Shown: one piece after another, positions 43,506 to 55,098 of the stretch
Layout: every line of letters begins with the position of its first letter
How positions within the stretch are numbered: position 1 is the first letter of the stretch
Source of the DNA: Epiperipatus broadwayi
Lineage: Eukaryota > Onychophora > Udeonychophora > Euonychophora > Peripatidae
Direction of reading: 5' to 3'
Assembly: GCA_028023455.1 (NCBI GenBank)
Contig: JAQFVV010006841.1
Coordinates: 1 to 64,000 of the forward strand
Length of the DNA stretch: 64,000 bases
Notes under the pieces: generated by a model
Databases searched by the model: none
Told to the model about the DNA's origin: nothing
What the model saw: only the letters and a program-made list of their open reading frames with translations
Translations under genes and position numbers: made by a program

Positions 43506-44264
43506 ATAGCTTCATATTATATTATTACTTTACAGCAAATCTTTTTTTGCTTTTAATATCCTACATTTTTTTTAATAGAGTATACTCACAACTTGAAATG
43601 TTACATGGTGGTAATATTGCATGGTTTTTTTGTTTTGTTGTAATAGCTCAGATTTTTTTTGTTCTGGCATGATTATCCATTATAATACTTCCAGTGCTAA
43701 TGTTTATAATTGTGTCCCATATTTTTCTTGCTTATTAGTCAGAAATTTATCATAAAGATTTTTTAAGTGGAGACAACCGTTTCATTTATTGATGCAGATT
43801 ATAGAAAGATTCATTTTTTAGCAAATCATATAATTGGTTGGATAATAAAATCAGACATGCATCAGTAATTTCTAATAACTTAATAAATTAATTGAATTCT
43901 GACAATTATTTCAGATGGAAATGAGCCATCATTGTAGGATAAAAAGCTATTTATTTTTATATTTGCCATAAAAGTAAAATCAACTTGCGATTTGAAAACT
44001 AAATAATTATTTTTAGAAATAATAAAAGAAGCATAATTATTTTAAACGTTTATATTGATCACAAACTAAATAAAGCTTCAAAATGAAATTATTATACAAG
44101 CAAAAAATAAAAACAGTCTAAAATGGAATTATTATATTCTTAATATAGTAAGCTGAGCATGCATTTAATATCTTTATAAAGATGTTATAATCACAGCACC
44201 ACAATTGCAAAGTGTTGTTGAATAGTGTGATATTAAAAAATATGTAAGTAATATATAAATAAGT
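43506..44264. other. AT-rich DNA, nothing recognised
   Basis: No feature is supported. The open frame that spans 44118-44567 on the minus strand is real PLE sequence only in its upstream part. Confidence 0.4.
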
Positions 44265-44720
44265 AGGTTTATATGATCCCTTTTTAGAGAGAGTAAAACA
44301 GGATTGTTTTTTGTTAATGGCATTAGCATTGTTGGTGATATGCCAAGCCTCCTCCTTTACCTTATGTTTTGTGTCATTCTGTTCTGAACATAGCACACTG
44401 GTAACTATAGGTTCAAAGGTATGTCCAACTTTGTTTTCATGATTTATAAATATGGATTTACAGTCAGAGTTGTCCTTGACTCTTTTTATATAGATATTGA
44501 TTCTCAGTGACTCTGGTTGCCAGACTAGCATGATATTCTTCAAAATATACCATGTTGCAAATACCATGATTACAAGAAATCTTATATATTATTTGGGAGA
44601 GTCTGTTCAGGGGAGATTTTATCTTTGGAGTTATTAATTAATTGGTTGAGAGTGGGTGGGGTAAATCATTTTATTTGGTTGCTTTAGCTAATGAAGTTTA
44701 AGAAGGTATTGTCTGATAAT
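44265..44720 (-). pseudogene. Penelope-like element fragment, GIY-YIG domain
   Basis: Read on the minus strand from about 44700: PPTLNQLINNSKDKISPEQT-like linker (the same block as at 23750), then LPNNIYKISCNHGICNMVYF, then EEYHASLATRV in place of 'GETHASLATRV', then, after a frameshift, YKKSQGQL-like and DCKSIFINHENKVGHTF. Last comes KHKVKEEAWHITNNANAINK, the usual C-terminal end of the domain. The catalytic GIY-YIG Tyr/Gly positions are altered (VYFEEY), so the nuclease is dead. RT is absent. The 149-codon frame at 44118-44567 covers the second half of this match and then runs on into unrelated AT-rich sequence. Confidence 0.8.
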
Positions 44721-44993
44721 TTTTGCAATTTTTTATATGGTCATTTATTTTTTTCTAAATAAATTATAACCAAAATTATTAAATTGGATCACAATCTTGA
44801 CTTCAAAAGATTGATAAATAATCTTGTATTTGGTCTATTCTAGGAATTTTTTTTTTCAGATACCATAACATATAATTTTTCTTTCAAAAAAGTAAATTTT
44901 TGCCATATATTTAGTTGATGAATTACTAATGATTGTTAATGAGAATGTAAATAATTTTATGGCTTATGAAATATGTAATGCTAAGAATATAAA

Positions 44994-45273
44994 TCTATTT
45001 CATGGAACAAACCAATTTATAAGCAAGATAATTTATAAGTAATATTCTCAATAAATCATTTAAATAAACCTGTAAACGATGACCACCTTTAGTTATACCA
45101 ATGCCAATCTGTTTTATCAAATAAAAAATCAACTTTTATCTGACAAAATAGATTGGGATTGATATAATGAAAGATGGTCATTGTTTACAGGTTTTTTAAA
45201 AATGAGTCTTTGAGGATCTTGCTTGTAAATCATATTAGTAAGATATTCAAACTTGTTTGTTCTGTGAAATAGG
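44994..45273. mobile_element. foldback MITE-like element, about 280 bp
   Basis: The inner arms (AAACCTGTAAACGATGACCA, CCAATGCCAATCTGTTTTAT) pair with their complements at 45130-45197. Outer arms CTATTTCATGGAACAAACC and ATAAGCAAGAT pair with ATCTTGCTTGTAAATC and TTGTTCTGTGAAATAG. There is no coding frame. It is unlike HR1-HR4 in sequence. Confidence 0.8.
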
Positions 45274-46235
45274 TTCAATTGCTGAATATATAACATGTGC
45301 ATATCTATCAGTTATAATCCAATAAACATCACATGATACATATAGAGTTTTGCCTGTTTTAATCTATCAGTTATGGTGTCTATTTATAAAAATACATGTG
45401 CAAATACATTTAATGCCTTATAGCTTAGTAGTGAATACATCACCTGCTATGTTCATGACCTAGAGTTCAAATCTAGACTGAATAAAATTTGAATTTTTGT
45501 TGTTCAAAAGTAGTTATGACTTTTTTTTTTTCAAGAGCTTTTTCAAATTTAACCCAATCAGCTGTCAATATTAATCAGTAAGACAATATAAGCTAGAAGA
45601 TAAAACAAAAGACTGTTCTGTTTTTACTTATATGTACACACATAGAGATAAATTCACATATTTAAAAATTGCATTTATTTCCATTATAAGAAATTACTAT
45701 GATCATGTAAAAACAATTTGCTATTACTATTCTTTTGGCCAACATTATAGTACACCTGGGTCTCGTTTTATACAATTATTTTAATGCCATTTTGAAGTTA
45801 TGCGATTCATGTTTCTTCTTAATATCTTTCATATTTCACTATATTTATTAGATATCAAGAAATTTAAATTATTAATCACTTATTTTGACTTGAAATACTT
45901 TTTTTTCTCTCAAAAATATAACGTTATATTAGCAACTAACGTGAATATGGCCTGAAGCTGTATTTAAATATTAGCTTCTATGTAAATAACCTACTTATAC
46001 TAGTGAGTAAATAATAATAGATTTATATTTACACATAAAAATATCACAATAAATATTCAAAAATTTTAAACTTTTAAAATGTATTTCGTTAATTATAACA
46101 GAAATAAATAATTTTTTAGATTTTTAAAATAAATAATAGCGAAGATTTTATTGATTTTATAAACTGAAAATAATCTTTCTAATGATAATCTTTTTTTCTT
46201 TTTGTTTTGATTACGATCTCATTTTTTTAATATAG
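45274..46235. other. AT-rich DNA with a scrap of HR2
   Basis: AACATCACATGATACATATA followed by GAGTTTTGCCTG at about 45324-45358 is a tiny HR2 remnant. The rest has no recognised feature. The last 60 bases are a strong pyrimidine tract. Confidence 0.5.
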
Positions 46236-46348
46236 AAACAAAAAACCATAAACACAGCTCAAGACTGAAAGTAGCGCTAGATGTATGCCACATGATGAAT
46301 CTGATTTACAGTTCACAAAGGAACGCATATTATCAAATATCCAAATAA
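46236..46348 (+). CDS. candidate second exon, splice-compatible with 37543-37621
   Basis: A strong acceptor (T-rich tract then AATATAG) ends at 46235. Joined after the single G left by the exon at 37621, the frame is open for 37 codons (ETKNHKHSSRLKVALDVCHM, then MNLIYSSQRNAYYQISK) and stops with TAA at 46346-46348. The segment is less AT-rich than its surroundings. Alternatively the exon continues to a good donor, CAAG/GTAAGT, at 46574, and a second frame starts at ATG 46355, which would make the short upstream frame a uORF. Splicing over 8.6 kb cannot be shown from sequence, and acceptor-like sites are common in such DNA. Confidence 0.25.
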
Positions 46349-46574
46349 CTAGTAATGAGTAAAATATGTACAAAAAATTTAAAATTAAATACTGTAGTTG
46401 ATAAAAAAAGTAAAAAAAGTTTGTCTTGTATTATTTTTTTCAAATATTTGAAATTTTTTATTAGTCATACTTTATTTACTCATTTTTTTAATGCGAATTT
46501 TAAAGTAATTTTTCCTTCTTGCTTTGCTTTTATGCGATTTCTGAAAATTACAACCCCTATCCCCATTTTTCAAG
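46349..46574 (+). other. possible exon continuation with strong splice donor
   Basis: An open frame from ATG 46355 runs through the consensus donor at 46575-46580 (GTAAGT). The translated residues are Lys/Phe/Asn-rich, as expected of AT-rich DNA, so coding status is uncertain. It is listed because acceptor (46235) and donor delimit an exon-sized 339-bp block. Confidence 0.25.
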
Positions 46575-47574
46575 GTAAGTTAAGTCTATTTTTGTGCGAA
46601 CGCATTTTTTGAGGAACCTATCTACTGCATAAAATGAGATCCAGGTGTATAAATTAAAGTGTTAATGTTTTATGTTTTCTGATAGAAAGTCCTTCCATTG
46701 ACTTAATTTATATAATGTTTGCTAAATAATATACATATGTATGTTAAAGTACTCACCAAAGGTTCTCCTAGATTGTGATAAATAATTACTTCACAATACA
46801 TTATAAAGCAATGATTCTGATATTTTAAGATGTTAAAAGTGTAATGAAATTAATAGTTTTATTATGGGAGTCCTTGAAATATACTCATTTGCAGAATAAA
46901 AAAAAAATCTAAACAAAATTGTTACTATTTGTCATCTATTATTTATGTATAGATGCATTTAACAATATCCTGCTTGATAAACTTCTATAAACCTATTTTA
47001 TATGAGTTTTCAATGATTTTTTTTTGTACCAATTTAATCTTCATTAACATGTATATGCATTTTTCTATATTTTTGAGGTATATGTTTATGTAGAAGTATC
47101 TCATGTGGAAATACTGTATTTTGTAAATCATCTATTATATCACACTACTTGTGAACTTGTAATTTATCATTTATAGATGCAAACTTAGAGAAATTAACAA
47201 ATGCTCTAGAATTTGGTGGTTGGAATATGAGTTCCTAGGCATCTGATTCCATACTTATTTATTTACTTAAAAGAATGATAACACAAATTTGATAAAATAC
47301 CATATAAAAGCATCAGTGTAAGTAAAGGTAAAAGAATTAAAGCTCTTGACATCTGTATTTGAAATTATAAGTATTTATAAATTTGCAATATGGGATCTGT
47401 ATGTCAGCTATAATAGTAAGTACATATTTTTTTGCGTTGGTTTATGTGTGAGTGTGAAGAAGTTGCTAGACAATTAAAATTATTGGAAATAATGAATAAT
47501 AAAGCTTTGTATACAAAATGAAATAATGTGATATGTTAATGAAAATAATATAAGATTTTTAAAAAATATATTTT
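46575..47574. other. AT-rich DNA, nothing recognised
   Basis: No coding frame or repeat boundary is supported. Confidence 0.4.
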
Positions 47575-47937
47575 GTTACAATCAGATATATTAATCTTTA
47601 ACTGAGGTTTAAAGTTTATATCTGTGCTAGAGATAATCTCTAGTTTCGAAAATTAATAGTAATAATCATTAGTGTATTTATCTGAAATGGATGGCGTCAA
47701 AGTTGTGAGTGGAGGAAGTTTGACAATCGTAAATGAAAATGTAACAATTTACTCTAGATGAATACTTTGCATTTAATAGAGATATATATGAGAGATAGTG
47801 ACCTGGGCCAACTGATACGTGCTGGTTCAGCACGAAATGCATCTTGGGGGGCATTTGTCTTTTATTATATCTTTATTTATATGAATTTAAAAAGAATGGG
47901 GAAGTATGGAGGTGTTTATTATATCTATAAAAATATA
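47575..47937 (+). repeat. HR3 family copy with decayed hammerhead motif
   Basis: Blocks TCTTTAACTGAGGTTTAAAG, GAGATAATCTCTAGTTTCGA, GGCGTCAAAGTTGTGAGTGG and AGATAGTGACCTGGGCC are shared with 13316-13800. The motif at 47808-47848 has CCAA, CTGATAC for CTGATGA, a perfect GTGCTG/CAGCAC stem II, GAAA, stem III ATG/CAT, C17 and TTGG. The two changed core bases (G8, A9) predict loss of activity. An ATT microsatellite follows at 47942-47965. Confidence 0.85.
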
Positions 47938-47965
47938 TTTTCTATTATTATTATTATTATTATTT

Positions 47966-49922
47966 TAATATTACAAATACCTACACACATACATACATAT
48001 ATATAATAATATACTTTATTTAGACAGAAATGCAAATTGTTTACAGAACATTGACACATAAAATAAAATTTAATGAAAAAAGAATAATAATGTATTGAAT
48101 TGTACAATACTCCTCTGACGTTCACTTAATTAAGGCATTTTTAATTTGCACATACTTTTTATGACGAATTTTTAGTATTAATTTAACTTGTAAAAAACAA
48201 GTTTTTGTATAAAATAATGAAACGATTTTATAAGTTTTTCGTAGATAAAGTATGTTTTTATTGCCAGCGTATATAAATGTATTCACCGGTTTAAAAAAAG
48301 GCTGTGATAATTTCAGTAATAAAACCACACTCCTATCTATTTTCCGCTAATCATTAGCATCTTAATTCAATTCTTAGCCGTAGCATATTGATTTTTTTCG
48401 TTACATTAATTTGTTTTTATTTTTTACTTTATACTGAATGAATTTTAATTGCAAATTTCAAACTTTCACTATTGTGGTTTAACATCTATATCGAATTAAT
48501 TTTTACATCTTCTTTTGTATCTAATGATCTTCTATCGGTAGACTTTTCCCCCTTCTCTCTGACATATTTTTAATAACTGCTATTAAGATAAATGGGAATT
48601 TATTTTTGATTCATTCAGTTACTCAAATAAATTAGAAGCAAATTCTTTTATCCACAATTAATTATCTCAACCATTAAAATGTTCAAACTGTCTTCTACAG
48701 GAAAGTGAAAGTAGAAACTGTATTTTAATCTTTTCTGACATATTATTTCACAATTAGTTTCTTGTCAATTTTTTTGAGATGTTTTCCATTGGATTAAACG
48801 TATTTCTTTAAAAGAATATATAAGCCGGAGTTAATTGTCTTTTTGAAAGAAAATCTATTAATGGTTACTATCTAAAATAATCTTATCATATTAATTAAAA
48901 AGCAATATGAAATGGAAAGGGGGGGGGAGAACGATAAAATTTGAATAGAATTGAATTTTTGTTTGTGCCTAGTTTTGATATATATATATATGCTTAGACA
49001 CTTTATGTAGCCTAATCTTATGTAATCTTATACTACACAAAATGAAATGCACCCGAAACTTTTTTCATTTATCAAATTAGGAAGTCAACCATGGTCTTTT
49101 AAAAATAGTTAATTTTAAATCAATATTATTACCATTTGTTCCAAGCAATACTGCTATATCACTGTTAAAGCTCATTGTTTTTGTTTTCATGCCAACCTAT
49201 TTTTAAGTTTTCTATTCCATCTGAGTAGGGCAGCAAAACAAAAATGGAAAATATGATTAACTTATCTTTGAAATCTTACCTCTCTCTTTGTTCAAAAGTG
49301 CCATCATTCAATTCACTTTTTACAATAAGAATATCATAGTATATTCCAATTATTATATATGCAAAAACTTTTATCACATGTTAATTCAATGCTCAGAAAA
49401 TTGCTCAAACTAAGACATATTACTTCTCTTTTTCTTTGAAAACTCTAATGTTCATTAATAATACAAAAAATCTTATCCCTTCTGTTGCCCAAGTATTCCC
49501 TCATATTGAAATTATCCTCAGCATCATTTCTGATAAGCCACCACCAATAAAAGGATATTAGAAAAACTTGATTAACTTTTATTATCAGTCACTAATCTTT
49601 ACTCTTTTTCTTCCTTGAATAAGTATAAATATGCACTCACTCCTATATTCCTTTTCAATAATTTCTGAAGGAGAGCAATGTTAAGTCTAAACAATCATCA
49701 ATTCATTAGGAAATTCTGGTTGGGGAGGTTCAAACGAAATAATTTTAATTTTTTAGTAAAGCTAAATTTGGAATCTCCATCCACTCTATATTTTTATAGA
49801 TACTGAAGGCAATGTGAGAAAGTAGATATGTTTTTGCTTACTATATCATAGGGATACAGAAAACCAAATACATCTATTACATGATAATCCTTGTTTTTAC
49901 AATATCTGGATTGCAACCCCCA
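47966..49922. other. AT-rich DNA with CpG-containing part, no gene recognised
   Basis: Positions 48100-48550 hold more CpG and less repetition than the neighbourhood and a 68-codon minus-strand frame (48122-48328) without recognised motif. It could be unique sequence such as a UTR. A G-run occurs at about 48920. Confidence 0.4.
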
Positions 49923-50098
49923 AGTTATTCAATAATCCCAATACCAACATTAATTATCTATTTCAGCTTACACAAAGGGTGTATATGCAAAAAATCAAGC
50001 AAGCACATTCATCTGACATGCAGTGTGGAGCTCTAGGTGTATATTTATGTACAGCAATGACTGCAGACAACACCCAAGAATGTTTTGAATTAAGTTAA
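49923..50098 (+). pseudogene. possible cysteine-protease-like (C48/Ulp1-type) fragment
   Basis: An open stretch reads KLFNNPNTNINYLFQLTQRV, then KQAHSSDMQCGALGVYLCTA, ending in a TAA. The pattern 'Q..  S.D.QCG...VYLCTA' resembles the catalytic-Cys segment (DCG) of C48-type proteases found in some transposons. A single-base slip in the C-run at 49916-49921 separates it from 14 further compatible codons upstream. Nothing else of such a protein is visible, so chance resemblance is likely enough. Confidence 0.2.
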
Positions 50099-53000
50099 AG
50101 AAGATTAGAGAAAAAGATAAAAAACTCATACCTCATAATAGTTTTCATGATATTTGGCCAATAATAAATAAGGATCTAAAATACTTAATGATCCTCATTA
50201 TTAACTGAAGTAAAAAAAAAGTTGGGGGGGGGAGGGGGTGTTATATATATTGGAAGACAATTGAATGTGCATGTTTTTTTTTAAATAGCTGTTTATATTA
50301 TATGTAAATATTGTAGATTATATTATACCTACCTATACTAATTGCCAGCTAATTGGAGAAATTATATAATTATATAATTCATTTTGATGTAACTAGTATG
50401 AAATTATTGATGTAACCATTTCCATGCAACTTTATTTATGTATCATTGATTGCTTAATATGCTTTTTTGAAAAATAAATAGAATGGATGTTTAAGCATGA
50501 TGATTTTTTTTAGATGAATTGTTAGTATCAAAAACAGGTTTATTCAACTATGTTTACAATAAAGAAAAATAAAATAAAATAACATTAAATTTGGCAATAC
50601 ATTTATAAACCATTAAATTACTTAATGTCCAATATTAATAAGATTCCATGTGGAATTTACTATTAGGTGAGGAGCTAACTTCAAATCTCTTTCTTTGATA
50701 TCTTTTAATTTTTGTAAAAAAATTAATGTTTAATGAATTGTTTGATGGATAAAGCATTTATACAATCAAATCAAAGATTAAAAACTTTTTTATATTTTAT
50801 ACACAAGTTCACTTGTTCTGAATGAAACTCATTAAAATCTTGATTTTATTAGTAGAAGACACTATTTGCTTTATTTACAGTGACTGAAAGAACTGAAACT
50901 TATTTTATTACCATGGAAAAATAATTATACTAACAATAATATTGTACAATATTTTATGTTTCAGTTTATATTAAACATGTATTTGACAGCAGCAATTCAA
51001 TTCACATTACTCCAGTAATCATTAAATACTAGATATTTTTGCCAAACATATCTTTTTTTTGGATATATAATAGGAATAAAAGATGGCCACTAAATGAATG
51101 TGTACAAAATATTATTCTGTATTATGAAGAAACTAATCTGGGATCTTTTTGGAACTACCATATACTCATGCATATATAGATGATCTTGGAGTAAAATGAT
51201 GAATTAGATTGCAACTGTTAAAAGGATAGGTAATTGTTTTATGGAATTATTTAAAATATGCGTTAGCCAAAAATGAATCCAGATTTCAATGTAATCTCAA
51301 TGGTATGTCTGTAATTTCTCTTTTTTACATAGTTATCTTTTTCAACAGAAACACAACCTTAATTATTGGTAAAAAGACTTACTATTTGTAACTGAAAAAA
51401 AAAAAATCTTGCATTCTCTATTGATATCATAAGCTGAAGAGTCTAATTTAAAATTAAATTTCAATGAACTCTTTTTGTAAAAATCAAAATCATTAGATAT
51501 ATGGACACACACATCATTACTAGAATACTATGGAGCAAGATTTTAATTTGTGTATTATCATTAATAATAAATTTATTTAAATTATATTACGCATTTATAT
51601 AAGATAAATTTATTGCCATTGGCTACAGTTAGCATACATCTACTATATTTTATTTATATAAAGAAAAGATGAAATTCGGGCAGAGATAGAGTTATGAAAC
51701 TATATTGGAAATATAGAGCAATTTAATAAAACGTTACAGAATCTCAAAATAAAGCATAATCCAAAAATGAATCATAAATATCAAACATCATTTATTAATA
51801 TAAATATGTTTTTAAATTCCTGTGACATTTTTGCTAGAAGTAGCCTCATATATTAATAAAAAAACAAAATTGCTTTATGTATTCTGTCACTCTTACTAGA
51901 TTATAATGAAACTGGATATATTTGTATATGAATTTATGTTTTTTACATTTGTATAAACATGACAAATTTACCAAAAGAAATTATCTTTACTCTTCTCTAT
52001 AGCTAACTACCATAAACTTGAGTGATCAATAAATTCCAATAATATAGTACTATAAAAGTTCATCTTCAGGTTGATTCCTGATGTTTACCTTCATAAATAA
52101 AGACTAGGGTTTATATCTGAAGTCACCTTTTTTTGTTTTTATATTATTCAAAGTAATATTTTTAAATTTTAAAAAAAGTTTTAAATCCAGGCTAATTCAA
52201 TCATAAGAGAAAATTATGTGATCTTATAATAATATATATTGTAAGTAATTACAAATTTAAAGCAAGGCAGTAAATACTAAGAGTGTATATGCTCAGTTTA
52301 GAAAGGGTAAATTTAATTCAAGTTGTAGTGCTGGGATGTGTCAATACACTCTTTTAGCCATTTTATTTCTCTTTGTTAATAAAGTTCTAATTTTATTAAA
52401 GGGAAAATAAGAAGGATTGAAAGTAGCTTACTTTAAAAGAAAACAATCAGAATTACATAATTAAATATTAAATAGAAAGTTATGAAGTCTATTAAATTAA
52501 TTTTAAATGCAATATGTTTAAAAAAAATGAACCCAAATTTTTAAAGACAATATACATATTTTTTTCCCCCCTTACTTTCTTGTTTTTTTTTTTTAAAAAG
52601 AATTGAAAAAAAAAAAAGAAATGTTAAATAAAGATTGATTAATTGAGTTAAGGTAAGTTTTGAGGTAGACAGTTTAAGATTAAAAAAACAAAACATATTT
52701 TTTGAAAAGCATTTTTTGAAAAACTATATTATAAAGTGGAAGATATAATTAATCCAGATCAGAAACATGCTTCTCTAATTGAAAAAATGCAAGAATTTAG
52801 AGCAGATCATTATATAATGAAGGGAAAGCATAACCAACAATGTATTATTAGCTGCAATCTTCCATAGTGGCAAAATATAGAAAGCTATATTTGCCAGTAA
52901 AAGAATAATACTCTTAGCATCATAAAAATTACAAAATGACCAACACACTAGCCCTCAAGTCTTTTAAACAACATTCAATAATCTATATGTAGTGATATAG

Positions 53001-53233
53001 GTATAAGTATGATAGGCATATGTATCCAAATGAATGTTGCTAAGAAGGAAATGTTAATGTTACTTGGCCAATATATCAGCAATAGGCTCTTAAGTTGATA
53101 AAGCCATTCAATATGTTTATTACCAATCTTTGGATTGGACTTCATGCCCAAATCCTATTACAAAATATATATATACAATAATTAATAAAACAAGACACAA
53201 ATTGTGTAACTTGCTTTTAAGCTTGTATTAAAA
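50099..53233. other. AT-rich, CpG-poor DNA, nothing recognised
   Basis: A G-run at 50224-50238 and A/T homopolymers are the only landmarks. Confidence 0.4.
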
Positions 53234-53735
53234 TGTTCACTAGAGGGAGCTTACCAATAGCCCCAATCAAGCTTTAATTTATAAGTGCTGAAAGAGAAAG
53301 AATTCAAAATCTCTATCGGAAAGTCCTCATCCCTAGACAAATTGGTTTCAAGTTTATGGCTCACCTCAGTGAGAAGCTAAAACTCCAAACACTAGATCTG
53401 AAATACCAACTTAAAAGTCAGCATTTATCTAATATGTTACTATCAATTTGAAAACCTGAATTTTTCAGACATGTATATTAATAGCATATGGTGAAACTGA
53501 ACTGAGATCAGACCCATATATCTATCTGTTTTGTAAGGCTGGATTTGAAGACATTTACATATCTGAAAAACTCAGGTTTTCAAATTAATCAGCTCCTCAC
53601 TGAGGTAAGCCATAAGCTTGAAAACAATTGGTCTGGGGATGAGGCCTTTCCGATAGAGATTTTGAATTTTTTCTCTTTCAGCACTTATAAATTAAAGCTT
53701 GATTGAGGCTATTGGCAAGCTCCTTCTAGTGAACA
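53234..53735. repeat. HR4 foldback element with hammerhead-like motifs
   Basis: The arms (GTTCACTAGAGGGAGCTTAC, CAATCAAGCTTTAATTTATA, AGTGCTGAAAGAGAAAGAAT, then CTCATCCCTAGACAAATTGG on the left and complements on the right) span about 185 bases each. In the right arm at 53594-53650 the order is TCCTCA, CTGAGGT, AAGCCATAAGCTT, GAAA, ACAATTGGTC and TGGGGA. The outer stem is identical to HR2's. Stem III is longer (ACCAATTGGT in the other arm). The core CTGATGA is replaced by CTGAGGT/GA. Confidence 0.8.
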
Positions 53736-53737
53736 TA

Positions 53738-53940
53738 TATATATATATTAGAAGGGACTTGAACTCAGACTTTCAAGTTCTTTACAGTTATGCACTCAAT
53801 CTTATACAACTGATATACATCACCACAAAATTTGAAAAAGATAAATGATCTCAATATGCTGAACCAGCACACATCAGTTCATTCAGATCACCATCTCTCC
53901 CACATTTAAATTAAAATATCAAATCAACAGTGCTTATTTG
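53738..53940 (-). repeat. HR1 family fragment, minus orientation
   Basis: GAAGGGACTTGAACTCAGAC and AAAGATAAATGATCTC are HR1 blocks in reverse. The hammerhead region is deleted through GAAA and stem III (CTGAACCAGCACACATCAGT remains). Confidence 0.8.
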
Positions 53941-54581
53941 ACTTGTTAGTAAGTATGTAAATGCACAACCAAAAAGGAAATTTTATCACTCAGTTATCAA
54001 TAAGTAAAAACTTTTATACTACACTTATTTATCTTTTGATGTATTGACAAATTATCTAGATAAAGATAGTATCAGTACCTGAGGTTTATAGAATGTATCT
54101 TTTTTTGAAACTGCTGATTTTTGAAGACACTTGATAATTGGAGATTTCAAAAATGTACTTTTTACACTCTTGCATTAGTTTATCACTGATAATATCACTA
54201 AGATGTAAATAATAAGATTGTGTATTCTCTTGGTGCTATACTTTAAAAAAAGGCTTGTCTTGTTTGGAATGCAGTTTTAATTACTTCAACAGTTAGAAAA
54301 TAAGAGAAAAAAATTGAATGCTTTAAAAGCTTAAATTTGGAAAAGAAAAAGATAAATGTGAAGAATATAATTAGTAATATAAAAATGTTTAAGAATAAGT
54401 TAAAAAAAAATTTTGAGATACAAAATTAAAAAGGAAACAGAATATGCCTGTACAATAAAGAAATTGAGAAGTTATGACATGTTCGAAAGGATGTTAAGAG
54501 ACTGAGATAATAATAAAAAAAAAAAACAATATAAAAGAGAATGGATTAAACACTAATCGCTAGAATGAAAAATTTCATGTA
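53941..54581. other. AT-rich DNA, nothing recognised
   Basis: No feature is supported. Confidence 0.4.
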
Positions 54582-54589
54582 GTTTAGAG

Positions 54590-55090
54590 CAGTGGTCTTC
54601 AACCACTGGTCCACGGCCTGGTGCCGGTCCATAGAAGTTTTTTACTGGTCCGTGCTAGACTGGCAAGAAAGGTTTTTATAACAAAATAATAAGATTTTAA
54701 ACTTTTAATTAATATAAACAATTTTTATTTATTTTTTTCATCGCACTTTTACCTGATTAAAAAAAAAGAAACAGAACAAAATCGAATCAGTCATACATAA
54801 ATTAATTTGTTTTTCTAGTTATCACAGATGTTTATGGGGGGGGGGGGGATAGAATTAAATTTTTTATTACTTTTCTAAAAAAATTCAAAATTAAAAAAAA
54901 AAGTTTTTTATTATATAAACTTCATATATATATAACTTCATCCAAGGCTAAGTAAGCTGTTTACATCTATAAGAAAATTTATCTATAGACTTCTGCTGGT
55001 CCATGAAACCTTATCCTTATTTTTGCTGGTCCGCGAAACCTTATTGTTATTTTTACCGGTCCGCAAATGTGAAAATGTTGAAGACCACTA
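54590..55090. mobile_element. hAT-type MITE, 501 bp, with 8-bp target-site duplication
   Basis: The target duplication GTTTAGAG is at 54582-54589 and 55091-55098. The terminal inverted repeats are CAGTGGTCTTCAAC and GTTGAAGACCACTA (last base changed), typical of hAT elements (CAGTGGT.C.CAAC). Sub-terminal GGTCC/GGACC motifs are repeated near both ends (CTGGTCCACGG, TTTGCTGGTCCGCG, ACCGGTCCGCAAA). There is no transposase frame, so it is non-autonomous. Confidence 0.92.
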
Positions 55091-55098
55091 GTTTAGAG

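Noticed and set aside
44118-44264. C-terminal third of the minus-strand frame as part of the PLE protein
   Set aside because: Similarity to the GIY-YIG domain ends at about NNANAINKKQ. The rest (Ile/Phe/Asn-rich) is AT-rich read-through.
48122-48328. 68-codon minus-strand frame in a CpG-containing region as a gene
   Set aside because: No motif and a Lys/Leu/Tyr-rich composition typical of AT-rich chance frames. It is mentioned only as possible unique sequence.
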